Assembly (NCBI GenBank): GCA_031424015.1
Contig: JANPGR010000046.1
Span: 1 to 7,579 of the forward strand
Origin: JANPGR01 sp031424015
GTDB lineage: Bacteria > Patescibacteriota > Minisyncoccia > Phycocordibacterales > UBA1006
Direction: 5' to 3'
Length of the DNA stretch: 7,579 bases
In this document: one piece after another, positions 1 through 5,792 of the stretch
Numbering within the stretch: position 1 is the first letter of the stretch
How the letters are laid out: every line of letters begins with the position of its first letter
Notes under the pieces: model-generated
Seen by the model: only the letters and a program-made list of their open reading frames with translations
What the model was told of the DNA's origin: nothing
Database searches by the model: none
Translations under genes and position numbers: made by a program

Positions 1-26
1 GCGCACTCAAGAGTATAAGAAAACAT
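1..26 (-). CDS. Possible 5' end of a gene leaving the window (unidentified)
   Basis: Reading leftward from an ATG at 26-24, the frame stays open to the window edge and gives MFSYTLECA, too few residues to identify a family. An AAGGAG sequence lies upstream on the same strand (43-38), 11 bases before the ATG, somewhat farther than usual. The base before the ATG is T, as at every other start here. Against it: no identified gene in this window uses a Shine-Dalgarno site, so this one would be an exception. If real, it is transcribed divergently from rel and shares the upstream region with it. Confidence 0.35.
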
Positions 27-72
27 AGTCGTTAGTACTCCTTGTTTTCAAAAAAATGTATTTTGTGAGAGA

Positions 73-91
73 ACTGTACTAGTAGTACAGT
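73..91. repeat. 19-base palindrome (8-bp arms, 3-base centre)
   Basis: ACTGTACT and AGTACAGT flank a central AGT and are exact inverted copies. No T run follows on either strand, so it does not look like a terminator. The symmetry and the position between two divergent starts fit a binding site for a dimeric regulator or a small hairpin in a leftward leader. A weak promoter-like pair on the minus strand (TTGCTC, 17 bases, TACAGT) would overlap it, which would suit an operator, but that promoter match is poor. Confidence 0.45.
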
Positions 92-173
92 GAATGAGCA
101 AAAGACGTTTTGTAGCAGAAAATATAGGTTTTACTGTCGGTAAGTCACTGTGAGTTATTTTGACGGTGAGACC

Positions 174-211
174 CGAGACAGGTTCTAAACAAACAAACTT
201 GCCCTGTCCCG
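174..211. repeat. Inverted repeat, 9-bp stem with 20-base loop
   Basis: CGAGACAGG at 174-182 pairs with CCTGTCCCG at 203-211. Eight of nine positions are Watson-Crick. The ninth is A-C on a plus-strand RNA but G-U on a minus-strand RNA, so the fold is complete only in a leftward transcript. An outer GTGAG/CTCAC pair (166-170 with 227-231) could extend it. Possible role: part of a structured leader of the leftward gene. No known RNA family is recognised. Confidence 0.4.
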
Positions 212-274
212 ACTACACCCTTCTTGCTCACACAGCCCACCCTTCTCTCGAAAAATCGAACCAGAAATGGAATC

Positions 275-302
275 TTGTTTCCTATCTATTTCAGCGTATA
301 CT
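275..302 (+). promoter_or_regulatory. Predicted sigma-70-type promoter for rel-miaA
   Basis: TTGTTT at 275-280 and TATACT at 297-302 are separated by 16 bases. A start site about 7 bases after the -10 box would give an mRNA with a leader of roughly 15 bases before the ATG at 324. The longer reading frame starting at 267 begins upstream of this promoter and so could not be translated from its transcript; this supports 324 as the start. Confidence 0.55.
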
Positions 303-323
303 ATAGATTCAAACACTTATTAT

Positions 324-1793
324 ATGATTACCCTAGAAAAAATCATCGCTCACGCACGCGCCAACAACACTCAAATCAACGAATCAGAAATTGAGCTGTT
401 GAAACACGCCTACAAACTGGCAGAAATGGCTCACACAGGGCAATTACGCCAATCTGGCGAACCCTATTTCAATCACGTATGTGCGACTGCATATAATTGT
501 GCTGAATTTGGAATGGATGCGACTGTCATCGCGGCAGGATTATTGCACGATACTATCGAAGACACCTCAGTCACGGGCGAACAAATCGAAAAAGAATTCG
601 GACCTGAAATTCGGACCCTCGTAGAGGGGGTAACAAAACTGGGAAAACTCAAATATCAAGGCAACGAGCGACACGTGGAATCTCTGCGTAAATTCTTTAT
701 CTCGATCGCAAGTGATGTACGTGTTGTGATTGTAAAACTGGCTGACCGATTGCATAATCTAAAAACTCTAAAACACGTTCGTCCAGAAAAACAAAAACGA
801 ATTGCAATCGAAAGTATTGAAATCTATGCACAGCTAGCATCACGCCTCGGCATGGGAAAACTCGCAGGAGAGATTCAGGATACTGCGTTCCCTTTTGCTT
901 ATCCAGAAGACTACACAAAAACAAAGAAAATATTGGACGACACGATCAAGCACACAGCAGGAACATTGGATCGTGTATATCGAGGGCTCGTCAAAGAAAT
1001 CGGCTCATCAAAAATTCCAGTTTTGAAAATAGAAAAACGAGTCAAAGGCATCTATAGTTTCTACAAAAAACTCCTCAGAAAAAATTGGAGTATCGAAGGG
1101 GTAAACGACACTATTGCTCTGCGTATCATTGTACCAAATCCTGAAATTTGTTATCAAATGTTGGGCATTGTACACGCACACTACAGGCCTGTACCTGGTC
1201 GCGTCAAAGACTACATAGCATTAGCAAAACCTAATGGGTACAAATCCTTGCATACGACAGTATTCGCAGGAGACGGCAATGTCGCAGAAATCCAAATCCG
1301 CACCATGGATATGCACCAATTCGCAGAATATGGTATTGCGTCTCATCACCTCTACAAAAACAGTCAATCAGAGAAATATCAGTCTGATTCTTTTGGCTGG
1401 ATTGGTGAATTATCAAATCTCGAAACGAGCAAGCAAAAATATTCAGAATTTTTAAAAACACTCCGGACAGATTTTTTCCAAGACAGGATATTCGTCTGTA
1501 CACCAAAGGGAGACATTATCGACATTCCAAAAGGTTCAACAGTAATCGATTTTGCCTATGCTATCCACAGTGATATTGGGAACCATGCATCAGGTGCGTA
1601 TATCAATGGTAAATATGTTGCTCTCAAAACAGAATTGGCCAGCAACGATATCGTCCAAGTCGTCACTGACAAAAAGATCTCACCCACGAGTAAATGGTTA
1701 TCGCAATCTGTTTCTTCGATGGCGCACAAACACATCAGCGCCTACCTAGCAAAGAATCAAAAAGGATTTTTAGACAAACTGCTTTTCAAATAG
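324..1793 (+). CDS. rel: RelA/SpoT-type (p)ppGpp synthetase/hydrolase, short form without C-terminal domains
   Basis: Makes and degrades the alarmone (p)ppGpp from GTP/GDP and ATP in the cytoplasm. With the ATG at 324 the protein is 489 residues. The HD hydrolase domain comes first: R42, H51, HDxxED at 75-80 (H75, D76, E79, D80), D141 and N145 are all present. The synthetase domain follows: RVKGIYSFYKK at 239-249, D262, RVKD at 293-296, EIQIRT at 322-327, AEYGIASHH at 334-342. RVKD fits the RxKD signature of bifunctional Rel rather than the ExDD of RelA. A TGS domain covers about 388-449; the protein ends about 40 residues later. The helical, zinc-finger and ACT/RRM domains of usual Rel (700-750 residues) are absent. 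An upstream ATG at 267 would add 19 residues unlike the family, has A rather than T at -1, and precedes the promoter, so I prefer 324. No Shine-Dalgarno site. miaA follows after one base. Confidence 0.93.
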   Translation: MITLEKIIAHARANNTQINESEIELLKHAYKLAEMAHTGQLRQSGEPYFNHVCATAYNCAEFGMDATVIAAGLLHDTIEDTSVTGEQIEKEFGPEIRTLVEGVTKLGKLKYQGNERHVESLRKFFISIASDVRVVIVKLADRLHNLKTLKHVRPEKQKRIAIESIEIYAQLASRLGMGKLAGEIQDTAFPFAYPEDYTKTKKILDDTIKHTAGTLDRVYRGLVKEIGSSKIPVLKIEKRVKGIYSFYKKLLRKNWSIEGVNDTIALRIIVPNPEICYQMLGIVHAHYRPVPGRVKDYIALAKPNGYKSLHTTVFAGDGNVAEIQIRTMDMHQFAEYGIASHHLYKNSQSEKYQSDSFGWIGELSNLETSKQKYSEFLKTLRTDFFQDRIFVCTPKGDIIDIPKGSTVIDFAYAIHSDIGNHASGAYINGKYVALKTELASNDIVQVVTDKKISPTSKWLSQSVSSMAHKHISAYLAKNQKGFLDKLLFK

Positions 1794-1794
1794 T

Positions 1795-2481
1795 ATGGAT
1801 CAATATCACTGCATTATTGTTTGTGGGCAAACAGCCACAGGAAAGAGTGATCTAGCTGTCAAAATAGCATTCGAAAAAAATGGTGAGGTTATCAGCAGCG
1901 ACAGCAGACAAGTATACAAACATCTCAATATTGGTTCCAATAAAATCACAGAATCAGAAATGCGTGGTGTCCCGCATCATATGATCAGCATCGTACAGCC
2001 AGAGCACAGATTCACCGTAGCAGAATATCAAAAGCGCGCCCGCGAATGCATGTTGGATATCTGGTCTCGTGGCAAGATCCCTATTCTCTGTGGAGGGACG
2101 GGCCTGTACATCGATGCAACCCTATTCCCTCACTATGTATTTGCAGGGTCGGATGCACCAGAATTGCCCTCATCCATGACAACAGAATGGATAGGCCTCA
2201 GGTCCTCTCGCGAATCACTACTACCTAAAATACAACATCGCATCACTAAAAATCAATCAAGGGTTCAATCAGAAGTTAAGCATCTACTCGACTCTGGAAT
2301 ATCTAGAGACTGGCTGTATCATCTAGGGCTCGAGTATCGCTATGGAATAGAACTACTCGAAGGATCACTATCAGAATCGGAATATAGAGATATGCTAGCT
2401 ACTCGAACCTGGCAATACGCACGCAGGCAAATGATCTGGTTCAAACGAAATCAATCGATAGACTGGAGGGATGTATCTTAA
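1795..2481 (+). CDS. miaA: tRNA dimethylallyltransferase (MiaA), shortened form
   Basis: Transfers the dimethylallyl group from DMAPP to N6 of A37 in tRNAs reading UNN codons (i6A37). 228 residues against about 300 for typical MiaA. Present: P-loop GQTATGKS at 11-18, DSRQVY at 36-41 with the catalytic Asp at 36, PHH at 60-62, FTVAEYQ at 73-79, CGGTGLYIDA at 99-108, and the C-terminal tRNA-contacting helix with TRTWQYARRQMIWFKRN at 203-219. Missing: most of the middle segment, including the usual DPxxAxxIxPND-RxxRALEV block, so roughly 60-70 residues are lost between the GGTGLY motif and the final helices. The frame is open and both ends are intact, so this looks like a compact family member rather than a pseudogene. 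The start lies one base after the rel stop with no Shine-Dalgarno site, suggesting translation coupled to rel. It ends in TAA. Confidence 0.9.
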   Translation: MDQYHCIIVCGQTATGKSDLAVKIAFEKNGEVISSDSRQVYKHLNIGSNKITESEMRGVPHHMISIVQPEHRFTVAEYQKRARECMLDIWSRGKIPILCGGTGLYIDATLFPHYVFAGSDAPELPSSMTTEWIGLRSSRESLLPKIQHRITKNQSRVQSEVKHLLDSGISRDWLYHLGLEYRYGIELLEGSLSESEYRDMLATRTWQYARRQMIWFKRNQSIDWRDVS

Positions 2482-2556
2482 CAGAGCTTATCATACCAAA
2501 CTAAATCTGATATATCTTTTTACCCTTGTGGTGCTCGGGTCCAGAATGACAACCTA

Positions 2557-2680
2557 AGAACCCATCCAATAACCCAAGACTTACCCACGCGTCCTACGGC
2601 GCTTTTCTCGAAAAATATACTCCTTTCAGTCGTTATTTTTCTTGTGAAGAGGGTTCGCTATGGGCTATTGGATAGGTTCT
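2557..2680. repeat. Interrupted inverted repeat, 20-bp arms, between convergent genes
   Basis: Arm 2557-2576 matches the reverse complement of arm 2661-2680 at 18 of 20 positions, with 84 bases between. On a minus-strand RNA both non-identical positions become G-U pairs, so all 20 would pair; on the plus strand they are A-C mismatches. The spacer holds a small bulged hairpin (GCGCC-GTA-GG-A-CGC read on the minus strand, about 2590-2605). The right arm overlaps the SDR stop codon by two bases. It could be a structured 3' UTR of the SDR mRNA or the terminal repeats of a small non-autonomous element. I see no clear target-site duplication, and the loop is too long for a standard intrinsic terminator. 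Confidence 0.55.
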
Positions 2681-3572
2681 AACTCAGAGATTCAAGTGCT
2701 TTTTCTATCTCTGTATATTCGAAGACAAATCCTGCATCAATAATCTTTTGAGAGCTTACTCGTTGGCCCATATACATATTTTCTGAGAATTCACCCAACA
2801 AGATCCTCGCAACGAAACGAGGGATAGAGACCATAAACCAGGTTTTACAAAATTTTGCAACAGCTGACATACATGATTTTTGGGTTATCGGATTTCCTGC
2901 TGCAGTATTATATACGCCACTCATAGTAGGATTCTCTATCGCATAGATATACTGATTACACAAATCATCACAATGCACCCAGGGCATATAATTCTCTCCG
3001 GTCCCGAAATAGGTTCCTATTTTATATTTGAATTTGGACTCGAGCTCTTTGATCAATCCTCCCGACCCTAGTACATGTGCAGTCCGGAGAATCACACACC
3101 TAACCGAATAGTCTTCTGCTCTGATTGCTTCTAATTCCCAATCCTTGCATACAGTTGCGAGGAAATCACCCCCTACTGGAGACTCTTCTGTCAAAATAGT
3201 ATCCCCACCATCTCCATAATACCCGACAGCAGAAGCATTCACCAAAACTGCAGGCCTCTGTGTTGATTTCATACTAGCGATGACGCATTGTCTGGTCGTG
3301 TTAATCCTGCTTTTGTATATAACTTCTTTGTATTCAGTACTCCAACGGTTCGATATCGGTGCCCCTGCTAGATTGATCACAGCATATGCCCCATCTACTA
3401 TTTCAACAGGAATAAAATCAGAACAATTACATTGAATGTATTCAATCTGCCCTATTTGTTTATGCGGTAATAGGATATCAACTACGATAACGCTATAGCC
3501 CTTTGCCAACAAAGCCTGTGACAATGCAGTCCCGACAAATCCAGAACCACCGATAATAACAACTTTTTTCAT
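2679..3572 (-). CDS. TIGR01777-family NAD(P)-binding SDR (YfcH/SDR39U1-like epimerase family)
   Basis: An extended short-chain dehydrogenase/reductase of 297 residues, the family's usual length. The N-terminal nucleotide-binding motif GGSGFVG is at 8-14. Family signatures follow in order: INLAGAPI at 66-73, RINTTR at 89-94, NASAVGYYG at 112-120, EESPVGGDFLATVCKDWE at 129-146, LRTAHVLG at 162-169, and the C-terminal DUF1731-type segment from about 248, with LLGEFSENMYMGQR at 258-271 and AGFVFEY at 280-286. The exact reaction and substrate of this family are not established, so I give no function beyond NAD(P)-dependent oxidoreductase/epimerase-like. A GTG start at 3590 would add six residues but lies upstream of the predicted -10 box. 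The ATG at 3572-3570 starts directly at the nucleotide-binding fold and has T at -1. The stop is TAG. The gene is on the same strand as the ribosomal operon but separated from it by a strong terminator. Confidence 0.92.
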   Translation of the reverse strand: MKKVVIIGGSGFVGTALSQALLAKGYSVIVVDILLPHKQIGQIEYIQCNCSDFIPVEIVDGAYAVINLAGAPISNRWSTEYKEVIYKSRINTTRQCVIASMKSTQRPAVLVNASAVGYYGDGGDTILTEESPVGGDFLATVCKDWELEAIRAEDYSVRCVILRTAHVLGSGGLIKELESKFKYKIGTYFGTGENYMPWVHCDDLCNQYIYAIENPTMSGVYNTAAGNPITQKSCMSAVAKFCKTWFMVSIPRFVARILLGEFSENMYMGQRVSSQKIIDAGFVFEYTEIEKALESLS

Positions 3573-3578
3573 ATGTAC

Positions 3579-3587
3579 AGTATACCA
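3579..3587 (-). promoter_or_regulatory. Extended -10 promoter for the SDR gene, giving a leaderless mRNA
   Basis: Read on the minus strand, TGG-TATACT (3587-3579) is an extended -10 element. Only six bases separate it from the ATG, so transcription should begin at or within a base or two of the start codon. The bases where a -35 box would sit (3607-3602, AAGGGT) belong to the terminator palindrome and do not resemble TTGACA, so the TG extension would have to compensate. Confidence 0.5.
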
Positions 3588-3588
3588 C

Positions 3589-3636
3589 ACTAAACAACAA
3601 AACCCTTTAGATATCTAAAGGGTTTTGTTGTTTAGT
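3589..3636 (-). terminator. 48-bp perfect palindrome, intrinsic terminator of the rpsS-rplE operon
   Basis: Two 24-base arms (3589-3612 and 3613-3636) are exact inverted copies with no spacer. The core stem CCCTTTAGAT/ATCTAAAGGG is flanked by A-rich and T-rich stretches, so on the minus strand it reads as a hairpin followed by TTTTGTTGTTTAG. It begins 12 bases after the rplE stop. Being symmetric, it would also terminate plus-strand transcription, shielding the operon from antisense reads. Its left edge touches the SDR promoter. Confidence 0.85.
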
Positions 3637-3648
3637 AACTATTCTCTA

Positions 3649-4203
3649 CTATTTTGTTTTTGCTTCTTCCTTTTTAAAAGGAATCCCGATGTGGGTCAAC
3701 AGAGCCATTGCTTCTTTGCGAGACTTTGCTGTAGTTCCGATTGTTATCGAAAATCCAAATACGTCTTTCAAATCTTCTTCGGCTGTTTCTGGGAAAATTG
3801 TGTGTTCACGAATTCCCATAGTCATATTGCCCATAGAGTCAACAGAGCTACGATTGATACCACGAAAGTCTTTTGTACGAGGCAATGAAATGTGAATCAA
3901 TTTCTCTAAAAAGTTTTTCATAGCAGCACCGCGCAAGGTAACCATCTGACCCACCATATCTCCCTCACGGATTTTGAATCCAGCGATAGATTTCTTTGCT
4001 TTTCTACTACTTGGTTTTTGTCCTGTGATTTTTGCGAGACGATCAGAAACGAGCGTGTTGAAATTCTTGTCAAAGCGAGCTTTTTTACCTGTTCCAGCTG
4101 ATACGATGATCTTTGTGATTTTTGGTGCAGCCATTTTATTGGTGTATCCAAAATCTCCTTTCAATGCTTCGTATGCTGTATCCATTTGAGTTTGTATTTT
4201 CAT
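3649..4203 (-). CDS. rplE: 50S ribosomal protein L5 (uL5)
   Basis: L5 binds 5S rRNA and helps form the central protuberance of the large subunit. At 184 residues it is close to the family norm of about 180. Visible family features: YTNKMAAPKITKIIVSAGTG at 20-39 (the 'VPKIEKIVINMGVG' region), GQKPSSRKAKKSIAGFKIRE at 61-80, VTLRG at 88-92, SLPRTKDFRGI at 106-116, and the C-terminal FGFSITIGTTAKSRKEA. The N-terminal arm before the first strand is slightly shorter than usual. It starts 6 bases after the rplX stop; the spacer TAGTAT has no Shine-Dalgarno site. It is the last gene of the operon: rpsN, rpsH and rplF, which normally follow, are absent and a terminator comes instead. Confidence 0.97.
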   Translation of the reverse strand: MKIQTQMDTAYEALKGDFGYTNKMAAPKITKIIVSAGTGKKARFDKNFNTLVSDRLAKITGQKPSSRKAKKSIAGFKIREGDMVGQMVTLRGAAMKNFLEKLIHISLPRTKDFRGINRSSVDSMGNMTMGIREHTIFPETAEEDLKDVFGFSITIGTTAKSRKEAMALLTHIGIPFKKEEAKTK

Positions 4204-4209
4204 ATACTA

Positions 4210-4512
4210 CTATTTGATTATGGTGCCACTCTTTTTAGCGTAGCGAACCAATTTGTCTCCTTCGACCTTGAACCCTACTCGTGTTGGAGTTTTTGACTTT
4301 CCATCTACGAGCGCAACATTAGAACTATCAATTGGATATTCTCGTGTTACCAATTTCTTTTCGTTTCCCATTTTCTTTACTGATGTTTTTGTGTTTACAC
4401 CTTTTACGATAACTTTGTTTTCTTTTGGTATAACACGCAAAACTTCTGAAACAGTCTTCTTTGCAGAGCCTGTCAATATTACTACAGAGTCACCTTTTTT
4501 GATTTTATTCAT
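4210..4512 (-). CDS. rplX: 50S ribosomal protein L24 (uL24)
   Basis: L24 binds 23S rRNA early and is an assembly initiator near the exit tunnel. The protein has 100 residues, with a KOW fold at the N-terminus: IKKGDSVVILTGSAKKTV at 4-21, then IPKENKVIVKGVNTKTSVKK at 28-47, and PTRVGFKV at 76-83. The loop that is normally G-K-D-K-G-K is here GSAKKTV, a divergent KOW turn, while the flanking strands are typical. Position between rplN and rplE confirms the assignment. It starts 5 bases after the rplN stop (spacer TCTCT) and ends in TAG. Confidence 0.94.
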   Translation of the reverse strand: MNKIKKGDSVVILTGSAKKTVSEVLRVIPKENKVIVKGVNTKTSVKKMGNEKKLVTREYPIDSSNVALVDGKSKTPTRVGFKVEGDKLVRYAKKSGTIIK

Positions 4513-4517
4513 AGAGA

Positions 4518-4886
4518 TTAAATTACTTCTGGTGCCTGAGACACTGTTTTGTTAAATCCGCGTTCCGACACTTCGCGTGCTATAGGTCCGAATACACGTG
4601 TACCACGTGGGTCATTCTTTCCATCCAGTAAAACAATAGCATTTTCGTCAAATCGAATGTAGGACCCATCGGAACGACGAATTGCCTTTTTCTGACGAAC
4701 GATTACTCCTTTGTGAACGGTACCTTTTTTAACAGGCTTGTTCGGAGAAACTTCTTTGATAGCTACAACCACGATGTCTCCTACATATGCATAACGACGC
4801 TTTGAAGATCCCAGTACTTTGAAACACTGGCATTTGAGTCCTCCACTATTGTCTGCAACGATAAGATTTGTTCCTGCTTGAATCAT
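4518..4886 (-). CDS. rplN: 50S ribosomal protein L14 (uL14)
   Basis: L14 sits at the subunit interface and contributes to inter-subunit bridges; it is also the docking site for the silencing factor RsfS in other bacteria. At 122 residues it has the standard length. The whole chain follows the family: MIQAGTNLIVADNSGG at 1-16, KEVSPNKPVKKGTVHKGVIV at 44-63, then RSDGSYIRFDENAIVLLD, and RGTRVFGPIARE near residues 94-105. It starts 7 bases after the rpsQ stop with a T-rich spacer and no Shine-Dalgarno site; the nearest purine run (GAGG) is about 18 bases before the ATG, inside rpsQ. Confidence 0.98.
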   Translation of the reverse strand: MIQAGTNLIVADNSGGLKCQCFKVLGSSKRRYAYVGDIVVVAIKEVSPNKPVKKGTVHKGVIVRQKKAIRRSDGSYIRFDENAIVLLDGKNDPRGTRVFGPIAREVSERGFNKTVSQAPEVI

Positions 4887-4893
4887 ATAAGTA

Positions 4894-5136
4894 TTATGCG
4901 ATTACCTCGAATGAGACCGTCTTTGCATACGGTGGACATTCGCGGATTGTTACCTTGTCACCGATTGCAGGCATGGTACCTGTGACATGGGCTTTTATTT
5001 TCTTTGAGATAGTATAGTATTTTCCGTATTTAGGATGCTTTACGAATCGGTCTACTTTGACCACAATTGTCTGTTGCATTTTATCGGAAACTACGATACC
5101 TTCAAAGGTTTTTCTGTTGTGATGTTCTGTTGTCAT
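4894..5136 (-). CDS. rpsQ: 30S ribosomal protein S17 (uS17)
   Basis: S17 is a primary 16S rRNA binder of the 5' domain, important for early 30S assembly. It has 80 residues, the usual size. OB-fold features: FEGIVVSDKMQQTIVVKVDR at 11-30, then HPKYGKYYTISKKIKAH at 34-50, then GDKVTIRECPPYAKTVSFEV at 59-78. The last segment usually reads GDxVxIxExRPLSKxK; here PPYAKTVSF replaces RPLSKTKxx, a modest divergence in the C-terminal strand. It begins 4 bases after rpmC (spacer TCGT). A GGA 14 bases before the ATG is too far to be a ribosome binding site. Confidence 0.96.
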   Translation of the reverse strand: MTTEHHNRKTFEGIVVSDKMQQTIVVKVDRFVKHPKYGKYYTISKKIKAHVTGTMPAIGDKVTIRECPPYAKTVSFEVIA

Positions 5137-5140
5137 ACGA

Positions 5141-5347
5141 TTATGAGTTTTCCTGATTACCTAATACGGTCAATACGCGTGCGAGACCTTTTCTGAGTGC
5201 TGTTTTCTCGTGAGATTTTGCACCTTCGAGAGACATACGAAAGTTTGCCAATTTGGTACGAGTTTCTTGGGCCAATTCGAGCAATTCTTTACGAGATTTC
5301 TCTACCAAAGTCTTTGCAGTGTATTCTGTTGTTTTAGTTTTTTTCAT
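5141..5347 (-). CDS. rpmC: 50S ribosomal protein L29 (uL29)
   Basis: L29 lies beside the nascent-chain exit, next to L23. A two-helix protein of 68 residues with a lysine/threonine-rich lead of about 12 residues before the first helix. Helix 1 carries LVEKSRKELLELAQETRTKL (residues 14-33) and NFRMSLEGAK matches the NLRFQLATGQ turn. Helix 2 ends in LARVLTVLGNQE, matching the family's IARILTVLRE. It starts 5 bases after rplP (spacer TTTCT), no Shine-Dalgarno site. Confidence 0.94.
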   Translation of the reverse strand: MKKTKTTEYTAKTLVEKSRKELLELAQETRTKLANFRMSLEGAKSHEKTALRKGLARVLTVLGNQENS

Positions 5348-5352
5348 AGAAA

Positions 5353-5787
5353 TTATATTATGGTTTCTTTATCAATAATTTTTACTTTGACTGGTAGCTT
5401 TGCTCCTGCTTTCCTGAGTGCTTCGCGAGCGACTTCGGGTGTACAGTTATCTACTTCAAAGAGAATTCGACCTGGCTGCACTTCTACACAGTATCCATCG
5501 AGCGCTCCTTTACCTTTTCCCATCGCTACTTCTGCAGGTTTCTTTGTGATAGGACGGTCTGGGAATACGCGGATCCAATACTGTCCTGTCTTTCCAACAG
5601 TTCGTGACACCACCTTGCGGGCTGCCTCGATCTGACGACTGGTGACGCGAGCTTGGGTTGTAGCCTTTACCCCATGAGTTCCGAATTGAAGTTCGTTACC
5701 ACGTGTTGCTGCGTGACTCTCCAGTACGTCTGGATGTTTGCGGCCTACTTGGGAACGACGATATTTTACTTTTTTAGGGAATAACAT
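5353..5787 (-). CDS. rplP: 50S ribosomal protein L16 (uL16)
   Basis: L16 contacts A-site tRNA and helps complete the peptidyl transferase centre and central protuberance. At 144 residues it is a little over the usual 136-140. Family features: MLFPKKVKYRRSQVGR at 1-16, ELQFGTHGVKA at 32-42, QIEAARKVVSR at 52-62, WIRVFPDRPITKKPAE at 71-86, MGKGKGALDGYCVEVQPGRI at 89-108, and EALRKAGAKLPVK at 122-134. Residue 88 is Ala where most bacteria have Arg (Arg81 in E. coli, the residue hydroxylated by RoxA/YcfD). It starts 5 bases after rpsC, with a TTTTT spacer and no Shine-Dalgarno site. Confidence 0.97.
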   Translation of the reverse strand: MLFPKKVKYRRSQVGRKHPDVLESHAATRGNELQFGTHGVKATTQARVTSRQIEAARKVVSRTVGKTGQYWIRVFPDRPITKKPAEVAMGKGKGALDGYCVEVQPGRILFEVDNCTPEVAREALRKAGAKLPVKVKIIDKETII

Positions 5788-5792
5788 AAAAA

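Larger units (their letters stand above)
27..323. other. Divergent intergenic region upstream of rel
   Basis: About 300 bases with no credible coding frame after the preferred rel start is chosen. It holds a 19-base palindrome (73-91), a 9-bp stem with a 20-base loop (174-211), smaller dyads such as TCAC-T-GTGA at 145-153, and a sigma-70-like promoter at its right end. I recognise no known riboswitch, tRNA or structural RNA. The 174-211 stem lies upstream of the predicted rel transcript start, so it would not be in the rel mRNA made from that promoter. It could be in a leftward transcript toward the possible gene at 1-26. Confidence 0.6.

Noticed and set aside
174..211. Resemblance of the GGTTCTAA stretch to a preQ1 riboswitch or a tRNA/tmRNA T-arm
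   Set aside because: The loop is too long, the A-rich tail of preQ1-I is absent, and no acceptor stem or CCA-like context is present.
2482..2556. Intrinsic terminator after miaA (ACCC...GGGT near 2522-2540)
   Set aside because: The stem is only about four pairs and no T run follows.
244..2617. Shared 11-base word TCTCGAAAAAT at about 246-256 and 2607-2617, and AGGTTCTAA at about 180-188 and 2674-2682
   Set aside because: Flanking sequences do not align, so these short matches in AT-rich intergenic DNA are likely chance.
3588..3590. GTG start giving six extra residues on the SDR protein
   Set aside because: It lies upstream of the predicted -10 box, adds residues before the nucleotide-binding fold, and the ATG at 3572 fits the family and the -1 T pattern.
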